Below are positions 33,715 to 41,440 of a stretch of DNA of 41,440 nucleotides, one piece after another (the stretch's first letter is position 1; the number at the start of each line of letters is the position of its first letter). The position numbers and the translations under genes were made by a program. The DNA is from an uncultured Caryophanales bacterium (GTDB lineage Bacteria; Bacillota_I; Bacilli_A; RFN20; CAG-826): positions 1 to 41,440 of the forward strand of contig CALMWE010000303.1 in assembly GCA_937873795.1 (NCBI GenBank), written 5' to 3'. The notes under the pieces are model-generated. The model was not told the DNA's origin. It ran no database searches and worked only from the letters and a program-made list of their open reading frames with translations.

Positions 33715-33776
33715 TACACACGCGAAAAAAGACCGAAAAGAAGCCTCTTTTCCAATGGAATCTCCCATTTTTAGCG

Positions 33777-33785
33777 TGTTATAAT
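33777..33785 (+). promoter_or_regulatory. Extended -10 promoter of dnaB-dnaI
   Basis: TGTTATAAT (TG-n-TATAAT), about 30 bases before the start codon; the -35 is weak. Confidence 0.7.
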
Positions 33786-33814
33786 AGCCTTACTTTCTGT
33801 GAAGGAGCCCAACC

Positions 33815-35092
33815 ATGGAGTTTTTAAGCCCCGAAGATTATCTCGAGATCCGTCTTGCGTCGATCCTCACCGATTTTGACCGTAAGGTCCTTTGTGAACT
33901 CTACCAACCGCTCGTCGGTTTTTCTGCGACAGCGTTATTTTTTACCCTTTGGAGTGAACGCGAACAAGGTTATTCGGACCTTTCGTCTCATGAACGTTTA
34001 TTTAATATGATGCAAATGAGTGCCGGCCAATTCAGCAAGGCCCGCGCCGCTTTGGAAGCCGTTGGTTTATTGAAGACATTTTTCAAAGAAGAAAACGGCA
34101 TCCGTTTCTTCACCTATGAGCTTTATGCGCCAAAGAGTCCCGCACTCTTTTTTGAAGACGCTTTATTCGCCGGTCTTCTAAGCCAATACTTGGGTGAGAA
34201 AGAAGCCTCCCGTTTGTCCATTGCTTTCCGTGGGGATGACCGCGTTGCCGGCCAAACTGAAATTTCCGCCCGCTTTGCGGATGTCTTCCGTCCCGATTTA
34301 AATGATGCTTCGTTTAAAGTCACCGCCAAAAGCACGGCAAAACGTCGTTCTTTCGGCCATTTGGATACAACCTTCGATTTCAATAGCTTCTTCCAAGTCC
34401 TCGAAACCAAGGGAATGTTAAAGAAAACCGCGTTTTTAAAAGCTCAGCTCGACGAAATCGAACGCGTTGCCGCTTTATACGGAATCGATGAAGAAACGAT
34501 GGCGGAACACGTTCTTTCTGCTTATTCGCCTGAAGCCCCGAAAGAAAGTCGCATCGACTTCTACCGTCTAGGTGATTTATGCCGTGAAGAATCCCGTTAT
34601 CCGTTCTCTCGCAAAAAGGTGAATAACCAGGGGAACCTTCCAACCTCCGCGACCGCTTTGGCGGAAAAAGTCAAATTGATGGAAACGATTTCGCCGAAAG
34701 ATTATCTCCGTGTCAAACAAAACAACACCAGCCCGGCCAAACCCGACCTCATTCTGATTGATGACTTGTCCGGAAAGTTTGCTTTGCCCAACAGCGTGAT
34801 TAACGCCTTAGTTGACTATGTCTTGGCCGTCAATAAAAACGTTCTCTCGCGTGCATTATGCGAAAAAATCGCTGCTTCGTTAGCGCGTGAAAAAATCATC
34901 AGCGCTTTGGATGCGATGAATTACTTAAAGAGCGTCCTCAGCCGTCGCAAAACCCCGAAACCCGAAAACAAAGTTGAGATAAAACCCGAAACCGTTGAAG
35001 ATACCTCAAACGAAGAGAAACCGACCCAACCTTCCGAAAGTCTTGAAGAATTGGAAAAAGTGTTGGCAAAATATAAGAAGAAGGAAGGGTAA
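33815..35092 (+). CDS. dnaB: Replication initiation and membrane-attachment protein DnaB (Gram-positive loader)
   Basis: 425 residues. This is the Bacillus-type DnaB, a helicase co-loader that works with DnaA, DnaD and DnaI, and not the replicative helicase. The N-terminal winged-helix part begins M-E-F-L-S-P-E-D-Y; the C-terminal DnaB/DnaD domain is visible around 325-370 (L-P-N-S-V-I-N-A-L-V-D-Y-V-L, then Y-L-K near the end), followed by an acidic, Pro/Glu-rich tail with a final Lys-rich helix. Similarity in this family is low, so the call also rests on dnaI following 6 bases later, the order seen in Bacillus. GGAG precedes the ATG. Confidence 0.9.
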   Translation: MEFLSPEDYLEIRLASILTDFDRKVLCELYQPLVGFSATALFFTLWSEREQGYSDLSSHERLFNMMQMSAGQFSKARAALEAVGLLKTFFKEENGIRFFTYELYAPKSPALFFEDALFAGLLSQYLGEKEASRLSIAFRGDDRVAGQTEISARFADVFRPDLNDASFKVTAKSTAKRRSFGHLDTTFDFNSFFQVLETKGMLKKTAFLKAQLDEIERVAALYGIDEETMAEHVLSAYSPEAPKESRIDFYRLGDLCREESRYPFSRKKVNNQGNLPTSATALAEKVKLMETISPKDYLRVKQNNTSPAKPDLILIDDLSGKFALPNSVINALVDYVLAVNKNVLSRALCEKIAASLAREKIISALDAMNYLKSVLSRRKTPKPENKVEIKPETVEDTSNEEKPTQPSESLEELEKVLAKYKKKEG

Positions 35093-35098
35093 CCATCG

Positions 35099-35992
35099 AT
35101 GGATAAAATCAAAGTCCCGGATATGAAAATCGAAGACCTTTCTTCGTTTATCGAAAAGTCCTTTAATGACCTCAAGGAAGACCCTGAAGTCTACAACCAA
35201 ATCAAAGCCCTCAATGTCACCAACAAAATTGTCAAAGACAATATTGCTGCGTTCTTGGAACTTCAAGAAGACATTCATTACTGTGCAAAATGTCCCGGAG
35301 TGGCCAAGTGCGCGAAAGAACGCCCGCATTTCCAACTTCGTTTGAGCTATGACGGCAAGTTTTTGGAACGTTCGTATGCACCTTGTGAAAAGATTCTGAA
35401 AAAATGGGAACAAGACATTCAATATCCTCTCAGTGATTTCCCCGAAGAGTGGCGCAACGGTTTCTTTGATAATCTCGATAAAGCCGCTGAACGCATGGAA
35501 GTCATCATGGCGGCCGATAAAGTCATTCAAGGAACGTCTAAACGTTGGCTCTTTCTTTCCGGCAATCCCAGAACTGGAAAATCCTATTTGGCGGCAACGA
35601 TCGCCAATGAATTGGTTCGTGCCAAAAAAGGACCTATTTGTTTCTTGAATACTCCCACACGCGTCAAGGAATTAATGGATATGTCTTTTGAGCAAAAAGA
35701 AGTATTCCGCAAAACCCTGGATCTTTACATCAATGTGCCCGTTTTAGTGTTGGATGATTTCGGAAATGAATACAAAAGCGACTATGTGCGCGACACGATC
35801 ATTTTCCCGATTCTTTCTGAGCGTTCCAAACAAGAAAAAATCACTCTTTTCACGAGTGACTTTACCTTCGAAGAAATTGGTAAGATGTATGGGGGAAACG
35901 ATAACGCCCGCATCCGGGCCAATCAACTCAAGCGGTTACTTCAAGCGATGTGCTTAGCGCCCATCGAACTCAAAGGTCTCAGCATTTATTAG
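35099..35992 (+). CDS. dnaI: Helicase loader DnaI
   Basis: AAA+ ATPase that loads the replicative helicase at the origin. 297 residues. The N-terminal helicase-binding domain holds a zinc site (C-A-K-C-P-G, a Cys ten residues on, then Y-A-P-C near residue 99). Walker A is G-N-P-R-T-G-K-S at 155-162 and Walker B is L-V-L-D-D-F-G near 216-222; an arginine-rich region N-A-R-I-R-A-N is near 270. Overlaps the convergent mutM-coaE gene: the two stop codons share bases at 35989-35992 (TTAG), and its terminator lies in that gene. Confidence 0.95.
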   Translation: MDKIKVPDMKIEDLSSFIEKSFNDLKEDPEVYNQIKALNVTNKIVKDNIAAFLELQEDIHYCAKCPGVAKCAKERPHFQLRLSYDGKFLERSYAPCEKILKKWEQDIQYPLSDFPEEWRNGFFDNLDKAAERMEVIMAADKVIQGTSKRWLFLSGNPRTGKSYLAATIANELVRAKKGPICFLNTPTRVKELMDMSFEQKEVFRKTLDLYINVPVLVLDDFGNEYKSDYVRDTIIFPILSERSKQEKITLFTSDFTFEEIGKMYGGNDNARIRANQLKRLLQAMCLAPIELKGLSIY

Positions 35993-37413
35993 AAGCCCTT
36001 CGGGGCTTTTTCTTTTTTAATCTTTTCGCTGACTTCATGGACGCGTTGTTTCAAAGCATCCAGAGTGCTATTGTTTTTGACGACATAATCGGCCTTACTA
36101 ACATATTCAGAGAACTGATTGTTCGCATTTAAAAGCAAGGCTTGGTTAATGTTTTTTGTTCCACGGTTCTTCAAATTTTTCCGTTGTGTTTTTTCAGTCA
36201 CGCTGACCGCGATGACAGCGTCAAAAAGGTATTCCAAATGAGCCTCATATAACAAGGGGACTTCGATGGCCAAATCCCCACGGGAACTATTCTGAATTTC
36301 GTGGATAATGACTTCTTCAACCCATGGGTGAACCATGCGTTCAAGTTTGCGTTTTAATTGGGGTTTGTCTCTGACCACATCGGCCAATGCAGCGCGGTCA
36401 ATGACACCGCCTTTTTCGATACTGGAACCAAAGGCTTTTACTAAACGTTCGACGTATTCTTTTTTGGAATACAAATCATGCACGATAGCGTCGCTTGAGA
36501 GGGCCTTAAAACCTTCTTTTTCAAACAACGACAGAACGGTGGATTTTCCCGATGCGATTTTTCCGGTAATGCCGATGACGAGAGCCCAGGCCCGATTCCG
36601 TTGGCAATGAGGGCAATAAGTGGTTCCGCGCCCGCCGACCATCATTTTTTGAAGTGGCGTTTTGCATCGGATGCACGGTTCTCCGGCTTTTCCATAGGCC
36701 ATTAGATTATTTTGGAACATACCATCGATGCCGTTCATCGCATGATAGGTTCTCACGGTTGATCCGCCTTCTTCAATGGCGTCGGTCAATACCTTTTTGG
36801 AAGCTTCTAAAATCCGTTTTGCATCTTTTTCAGTGAGCAATTTTCCGGGAGTCAAAGGATGCAGTTTCGTTCTGAAAAGAACTTCATCGACATAGATGTT
36901 TCCTAAGCCTGATAAAATCGATTGATCAAGGAGTAATTGTTTAATCGGACGTGAACTCTTCTTTATGCGGTCATAGAGGTAAGAGACACGATGAACATCA
37001 AAGGGTTCAGGTCCCAATTTTGTGAGCGAGGGGACTTTTTTATAGTGGGCTTCGGTCGTCAATTCCATCGTTCCAAAACAACGGGAATCGTCATAGCAAA
37101 GTTTCCGTCCGTCCGCAAAGTGGAAGACTAAGCGGGCAAACCGCGAATTGGGTTCACTTTCGTCCATTTCCATATACCGGCCTTCCATCCGAAGGTGAGA
37201 GACAATGACGAGATTGTCGGATAAGTGAAAAATCAAGAATTTCCCGATCCGTGTCACATCGGTGAAGGTTTTTCCCTGCAAATCGGCTTTAAACGTCTCT
37301 AAATCGGTATGAATCATGGGAAGGTAAAAGACTTCCACACGGGTAATTGTGGCGCCAATCACGACGGGACAAAGCATACGACGGATTGTTTCGACTTCGG
37401 GGAGTTCAGGCAT
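35989..37413 (-). CDS. MutM-CoaE fusion: formamidopyrimidine-DNA glycosylase plus dephospho-CoA kinase
   Basis: 474 residues in one uninterrupted frame. Residues 1 to about 275 are a complete MutM: catalytic N-terminus P-E-L-P-E-V-E, the Lys in R-I-G-K-F-L-I-F (about 57-60), H-L-R-M-E-G-R, L-S-G-L-G-N-I-Y-V-D-E, and the C-terminal zinc finger (C-I-R-C ... C-P-H-C). It removes oxidised guanine from DNA. Residues about 277-474 are a complete CoaE: V-I-G-I-T-G-K-I-A-S-G-K-S (Walker A), S-S-D-A-I-V and a Q-R-K-N-L-K-N-R lid. It makes CoA from dephospho-CoA. The linker is only about 5 residues (R-N-R-A-W). In Bacillus polA, mutM and coaE are neighbours with separate genes. Starts 9 bases after polA; convergent with dnaI. 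A sequencing error is unlikely because both frames join without a stop or gap. Confidence 0.93.
   Translation of the reverse strand: MPELPEVETIRRMLCPVVIGATITRVEVFYLPMIHTDLETFKADLQGKTFTDVTRIGKFLIFHLSDNLVIVSHLRMEGRYMEMDESEPNSRFARLVFHFADGRKLCYDDSRCFGTMELTTEAHYKKVPSLTKLGPEPFDVHRVSYLYDRIKKSSRPIKQLLLDQSILSGLGNIYVDEVLFRTKLHPLTPGKLLTEKDAKRILEASKKVLTDAIEEGGSTVRTYHAMNGIDGMFQNNLMAYGKAGEPCIRCKTPLQKMMVGGRGTTYCPHCQRNRAWALVIGITGKIASGKSTVLSLFEKEGFKALSSDAIVHDLYSKKEYVERLVKAFGSSIEKGGVIDRAALADVVRDKPQLKRKLERMVHPWVEEVIIHEIQNSSRGDLAIEVPLLYEAHLEYLFDAVIAVSVTEKTQRKNLKNRGTKNINQALLLNANNQFSEYVSKADYVVKNNSTLDALKQRVHEVSEKIKKEKAPKGF
35993..36018 (+). terminator. dnaI terminator embedded in the mutM-coaE 3' end
   Basis: Stem AAGCCC (35993-35998), tetraloop TTCG, GGGCTT (36003-36008), then a T-rich run to 36018. 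On the minus strand the same bases encode the final K-A-P-K-G-F of the fusion protein. Confidence 0.85.
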
Positions 37414-37421
37414 AGTTCCAC

Positions 37422-40028
37422 CTACTTTGCTTCATGCCAATTTTTCGCGTAACTGCCTTCGGCAACTAATTTGACTTTCAACTCAATGGCATTCTCCATC
37501 AATCCTTCGATCAATGGGAAAACTTTTTCGACTTCATCATCGGGGACTTTGAATAAAAGTTCGTCGTGGATTTGAAGTACTAATTTGGTTTTGAATTTAC
37601 CTTCGGTCAACGCACGGTCAATCTTGACCATGGCAATTTTGATCAAGTCGGCGGCGGTACCTTGAATCGGAGCGTTCATGGCCGCCCGTTTGGCGAATTC
37701 ACGGACTTGGTAGTTGGCATCATGAAGTTCCCGTAAATAGCGGCGACGTCCGAGCAGTGTCGAAACATATCCATTCTTTTCGGCATCCGCGACGATTTGC
37801 GTGAAATAGGTTCGGACTTCGGGATAAGTGGCGTAGAACGCCGCAATGATTTCTTTGGCTTCAAAGGGGGAAATTTCGAGCTGATCGGCTAAACCCCAGT
37901 CAGAGATTCCGTAGACAATACCGAAGTTGACGGCTTTGGCTTTACGGCGTTGAGCCGATGTGACATCGCCTTCGATATGGAAAACACGCTTGGCGGTTCC
38001 GGTATGGATATCTTCGTCATGGTTAAAAACATCGATGAGATTATGGCAATTGCTTAAACTTGCTAAAACACGAAGTTCGATTTGCGAATAGTCGAAACTC
38101 ATGATGTTCATTTCGGGTTCTTTATAAAAGAATGCTTTCCGGATGAGCTTTCCTTCTTCATCGCGGATCGAGATGTTTTGCAAGTTCGGTTCGCTCGAAG
38201 AAAGGCGTCCCGTTGTGGTCAATGCTTGATTGAAAATCGCATGCAATTTTCCATCGGGATAGATTTGAGTCACCAAACCTTCGATATAGGTCGATAATAA
38301 TTTGGCGTATTTGCGGTGTTCCAAAATCTTGCTTACGATTGGGTGTTTGTCCACCAAAGACTTCAAAACATCGACGGAGGTTGAATATTTTTTGTTCCCG
38401 GCTAAACCGAGTTTATCAAAAAGGATTTCTCCGACTTTTTTTGGAGATGCAATATTGAAACTTTCACCCGCAAGTTCATAGATTTCTTGAGTCAGGGCAT
38501 CCAGCTTTACTTTAAAGTTCGATCCGATATCGACAAGCGTTTTGCGATCAAGCGGGAACCCTTCGAGTTCCATTTTGGCGAGAACTCCTGCTAAGGGAAG
38601 TTCGACCCCATGGTAAAGACCAAGTGATTCGATTTTTTCGAGTTCGGCATTGGCTTTTGCAGCAATCCGTAAACTATGGTAAGCAATCAATGATGTTTGA
38701 TCGACATTACCTTGCGGCAATAAACTCAGAGACTCGGCTCCGGGAACGGTGATATCGACCCCAAAGAACGAGAAAATCGAGGTTGGGGCGTTGTTGAGCG
38801 AGGAATCCAATAAATAAGCCGCTAAGAGGACGTCAAAGACCAAACCTTCGATTTCGATGCCGTGAAGATGCAAAGCGCATTTCAAAGCCTTGTAATCAAA
38901 ACAGTATTTTTCAATCGAAGCATCTGCCAAAGCTTCGAGCAGTTTGGTGTCTTTTCTCAAATCTTCGAGAGCGATGTAGATTAAATCGTGCCCGTTATAG
39001 AGCGACATTCCAAAAATTGCTGCCCGATGGTAATTAGTATCTTCCATATCCAAAGCAACGCCCAATTCATGACCGAATTTGAAGTTTGCTGTAGAGGAAA
39101 CAACAACCGGTGTTAAGAGCTCTTGGGATTTGGCTTCTTTTTTGAAACGAGGATTGATTTTGTTGAGGACAGAGCGCAGTTCGTATTTCTGGCAAAAAGC
39201 ATTTAACTGGTCAAAATCGTAGCCTTCATAGAAGGTCGCTTCGATTTTAAAAGGTAGATCAATATCCGTGCGAATCTCGGCTAAATGGCGCGAAAGACGC
39301 GCGATTTCTTGGTTGGCTTTGATCTTTTCGCCGAGTTTTCCGCTGATTTGGTCGGCATTGGCCGCTGAGATGATGGCTTCCAAGTTTCCGTACTGTTGAA
39401 TGAGTTTAACAGCGGTCACGTCACCGATTCCGGGAACTCCAGGAATATTATCGCTGACATCGCCGCATAAACCTTTGTAATCAACGATTTGTTCGGGTTT
39501 AAGTCCCCATTCCGCAAATAAAGCCGCTTCATCCATCACTTGGATATCGCTGAGGCCTTTTTTGAGAAGGTTGACTTCGACGTTTTTGCCGATGAGTTGT
39601 AAAAAGTCACGGTCGCTGGTATAGAGGCTGACTTGGTAACCGCTGGCCGCACCGACAATGGCGGCAGTCCCGGCTACATCGTCGCCTTCAAAGCCCTCCA
39701 TTTCGGAAACGAAAACGCCCAACGATTTCAAAAACTCGCGGGCAATTGGCATTTGAGAAATTAAATCCAATGGAACAGGTTTTCGGTTGGCTTTATAAGC
39801 TTCCAGTTCTTTGTGACGGAATGTTTTCTTTCCGGTATCAAACGCCACCAAAATATGTTCATCTCCGGATAATCCGGAAATGATTTTGGACATCATATTA
39901 GCAAAAGCAAAAATCGCGTTGGTGACAACCCCGTCTTTGGTCTGCATCAATGTTTTGCCGGGATAGGCCGTCGCGTAGTAAGCACGGAAAAGCAATGAAT
40001 TTCCGTCGATGATCAGCAGTTTGTGCAT
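37422..40028 (-). CDS. polA: DNA polymerase I
   Basis: Repair and Okazaki-fragment polymerase, 868 residues. N-terminal 5'-3' exonuclease (1 to about 290) with D-G-N-S-L-L-F-R-A, the acidic E-G-D-D and the helix-hairpin-helix G-V-P-G-I-G. The 3'-5' proofreading domain (about 310-460) is degenerate: the usual D-T-E position reads L-D-M-E-D, so proofreading is probably lost as in other Bacillota. Polymerase motifs: A, D-Y-S-Q-I-E-L-R near 645; B, K-A-V-N-F-G-I-V-Y-G; C, Q-I-H-D-E-L near 818. GAGGG before the ATG overlaps the dnaE end; mutM-coaE follows. Confidence 0.97.
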   Translation of the reverse strand: MHKLLIIDGNSLLFRAYYATAYPGKTLMQTKDGVVTNAIFAFANMMSKIISGLSGDEHILVAFDTGKKTFRHKELEAYKANRKPVPLDLISQMPIAREFLKSLGVFVSEMEGFEGDDVAGTAAIVGAASGYQVSLYTSDRDFLQLIGKNVEVNLLKKGLSDIQVMDEAALFAEWGLKPEQIVDYKGLCGDVSDNIPGVPGIGDVTAVKLIQQYGNLEAIISAANADQISGKLGEKIKANQEIARLSRHLAEIRTDIDLPFKIEATFYEGYDFDQLNAFCQKYELRSVLNKINPRFKKEAKSQELLTPVVVSSTANFKFGHELGVALDMEDTNYHRAAIFGMSLYNGHDLIYIALEDLRKDTKLLEALADASIEKYCFDYKALKCALHLHGIEIEGLVFDVLLAAYLLDSSLNNAPTSIFSFFGVDITVPGAESLSLLPQGNVDQTSLIAYHSLRIAAKANAELEKIESLGLYHGVELPLAGVLAKMELEGFPLDRKTLVDIGSNFKVKLDALTQEIYELAGESFNIASPKKVGEILFDKLGLAGNKKYSTSVDVLKSLVDKHPIVSKILEHRKYAKLLSTYIEGLVTQIYPDGKLHAIFNQALTTTGRLSSSEPNLQNISIRDEEGKLIRKAFFYKEPEMNIMSFDYSQIELRVLASLSNCHNLIDVFNHDEDIHTGTAKRVFHIEGDVTSAQRRKAKAVNFGIVYGISDWGLADQLEISPFEAKEIIAAFYATYPEVRTYFTQIVADAEKNGYVSTLLGRRRYLRELHDANYQVREFAKRAAMNAPIQGTAADLIKIAMVKIDRALTEGKFKTKLVLQIHDELLFKVPDDEVEKVFPLIEGLMENAIELKVKLVAEGSYAKNWHEAK

Positions 40029-40030
40029 CG

Positions 40031-41440
40031 TTAGCCCTCCAATAATCGCACTTTATCGGCAATAAAATTGCCTTTTTTCTCACGGTCGGTATGACCCGTA
40101 ATAATCAAGGTGGCATTCTTTTCAAGCATTTGCGCACATTCGGTGAAAACATTGGGGAAGACGACGATTTCCATGTCTCCGGTTTCGTCATAGACGGAGA
40201 GGAACGCCATCGGTTGTCCCTTTTTAGTTTTAATGATTTTCTTGGATTTGAGGATACCGGCGATATTCAGCGTATCGTAACGTTCTTTGACGCTCGACAT
40301 ATCCACGACTTTATACGCCGCTAATTGGTCTTTCTTATAACGTAATGGGGAGCCGCTGACCATCATTCCGATGACTTCGTATTCACGGTTGAGGTTTTCA
40401 AGCGGATCGTCTTTGGCGCGAACTAAGGCCGGTTTCGGTAAGAAGGATAAATCAATCGGCATTTGTCCGTTTTCGCCGTGGCGCATGGAGGCAAATTGGA
40501 ATGCCGCCGGAATCGAAGCAATCAGGGATGCTCTGGATTTTTCCAAACGGTCAAAGCAACCCGCTTCGATTAAGCGTGTGACATGGACGCCGGAAATCTT
40601 ATAAAGTGAAAGCCGATCGACGAAATCGAAGAAATCCCTATAGGGTCCTCTTTGCCGTTCGTCGACAATCGCTTTAACGATGGCATTGGGAACGTTTTTG
40701 ATCGCGGATAAGGGGAATAGCAACGCATCGCTATCCACCGAGAAATACGCTGCTGAGGTATTAATATCGGGAGGCAATAAACGAATGTTTTGTTCCTTAA
40801 TTTCGCTGATGTATTCGCCGAATTTGACATCATTGGAACCACTGGCTGTTTCCAAAATTGCAGCATAGAATTCAGCAGGATAAAACGCCTTTAGGTAACC
40901 CATTTGGCAAGCCAAGATGGCATAGCTCACTGAGTGGGATTTATTAAAGCCATAATCAGCGAACTTATAGATGTGATTAAAGACGCTTTCGGCGTGTTTG
41001 TCGTTATAGCCCTGACGGACCGCTCCGCCGATAAAGGCTTTTTGCAAACCGGAGAGTTTTTCAGAGTCTTTTTTGGAAATGGCGCGACGGAACGAATCGG
41101 CGTCCGCCATCGAGAATCCCGCCATTTTAACGGCGATTTGCATGATTTGCTCTTGATAAACAATGATGCCATAGGTCGAAGACAAAATGTCTTTTAAATC
41201 CGGGTTAATGTAGGTCGGTTTCTCTTTGCCTTCTTTACGAGCGGCATAAGATGGAATGTTGTCCATCGGGCCCGGTCTGAATAACGCCAATAACGCCACG
41301 ACATCGTCAAACGAAGACGGTTTAAGGTCCAAAATGGCTTTTTTCATTCCTGACGTTTCGAGTTGGAATAAGCCCATCGTCCGTCCTGAAGAAATCAACG
41401 AGAAAATCTTCGGATCGGTAAAGGGGATTTCGGTCGCCTT
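40031..41440 (-). CDS. dnaE: DNA polymerase III alpha subunit DnaE, C-terminal part (5' partial)
   Basis: The frame is open to the right edge, so about 470 C-terminal residues are seen of an expected ~1,050-1,150. The visible part begins just before G-L-F-Q-L-E-T-S-G-M, includes L-F-R-P-G-P-M-D-N-I-P (fingers), the tandem helix-hairpin-helix region, and an OB-fold near the end (A-F-L-S-V-Y-D-E-T-G-D-M-E-I-V-V-F-P). Part of the chromosomal replicase in Bacillota, working with PolC in lagging-strand priming extension. Its stop lies 2 bases before polA, so dnaE-polA-mutM/coaE look like one operon. Confidence 0.95.
   Translation of the reverse strand, partial: KATEIPFTDPKIFSLISSGRTMGLFQLETSGMKKAILDLKPSSFDDVVALLALFRPGPMDNIPSYAARKEGKEKPTYINPDLKDILSSTYGIIVYQEQIMQIAVKMAGFSMADADSFRRAISKKDSEKLSGLQKAFIGGAVRQGYNDKHAESVFNHIYKFADYGFNKSHSVSYAILACQMGYLKAFYPAEFYAAILETASGSNDVKFGEYISEIKEQNIRLLPPDINTSAAYFSVDSDALLFPLSAIKNVPNAIVKAIVDERQRGPYRDFFDFVDRLSLYKISGVHVTRLIEAGCFDRLEKSRASLIASIPAAFQFASMRHGENGQMPIDLSFLPKPALVRAKDDPLENLNREYEVIGMMVSGSPLRYKKDQLAAYKVVDMSSVKERYDTLNIAGILKSKKIIKTKKGQPMAFLSVYDETGDMEIVVFPNVFTECAQMLEKNATLIITGHTDREKKGNFIADKVRLLEG

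Noticed and set aside
33735-33752. GAAAAGA/TCTTTTC hairpin as a terminator
   Set aside because: It lies between divergent promoters with no transcript to end; a regulatory repeat or chance is more likely.
36571-36600. Frameshift or assembly error producing the mutM-coaE fusion
   Set aside because: Both halves are in the same frame with sensible linker residues and no homopolymer at the joint; no stop or lost start is evident. Reads would still be needed for proof.
37422-40028. Active proofreading in PolA
   Set aside because: The carboxylate motif of the 3'-5' exonuclease is not intact.
1-41440. CRISPR arrays, tRNA or rRNA genes, insertion sequences
   Set aside because: I saw no regularly spaced repeats, no tRNA cloverleaf or rRNA sequence and no transposase; the Ser-codon repeats near 23407-23510 are coding.

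Overview
The window looks like the chromosome of a Bacillota (Firmicutes) bacterium of moderate GC content. Evidence is T-box leaders, a Gram-positive DnaB/DnaI helicase-loader pair, EzrA, AGGAGG-type Shine-Dalgarno sites, and gene neighbourhoods that match the Bacillus ytX/thrS/dnaE region. TGA is used as a stop (for example in the M20 dipeptidase and M42 peptidase genes), so this is not a code-4 Mycoplasma. A BspA-like surface protein with a long Ser-rich linker and an RHS toxin tail fit a host-associated (gut-type) member of the Bacilli/Erysipelotrichia/RF39-like groups. That placement is inference.

Layout. 1-1132: the 3' end of an RHS/YD-repeat gene cut by the window edge, and a small two-TM membrane protein that may be its immunity partner; this segment is visibly AT-richer than the rest. 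1339-3988: T-box-controlled leuS. 4036-5037 (minus): an acidic lipoprotein. 5109-11429 (plus): one operon of type III pantothenate kinase, an ECF S-component, PepV-like dipeptidase, TrmB, M42 aminopeptidase, YtpR and nicotinate phosphoribosyltransferase, i.e. cofactor (CoA, NAD) salvage mixed with peptide use. 11473-12530: a LacI-family regulator with a possible operator in its own promoter. 12544-14048: T-box-controlled tyrS, convergent with rpsD, which has its own leader. 15012-19140: ezrA, cysteine desulfurase and thiI (cell division, then tRNA thiolation). 19224-21644: a surface protein with beta domains and an MscS channel.

21705-23010 (minus): infC-rpmI-rplT with a structured leader and an apparent AUC start codon for IF3. 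23302-25218: the BspA-like protein. 25323-27494 (minus): T-box-controlled thrS. 27491-31652 (minus): pfkA, pyk, a ROK sugar kinase lacking the usual zinc cysteines, and degV. 31811-33595 (minus): agmatinase-type ureohydrolase followed directly by a tandem-duplicated SpeD homologue. 33649-35992 (plus): dnaB and dnaI behind a perfect DnaA box. 35989-41440 (minus): dnaE (3' part), polA and a single gene that fuses MutM with CoaE.

Most of the window is core replication, translation and glycolysis. The strongest candidates for something unusual are (1) the MutM-CoaE fusion, (2) the two-module SpeD homologue that has lost AdoMet-binding positions and sits next to agmatinase, which may form a two-gene arginine-to-putrescine route, (3) the AUC start of infC, (4) the RHS tail with its candidate immunity gene, and (5) the DnaA-box cluster before dnaB-dnaI.
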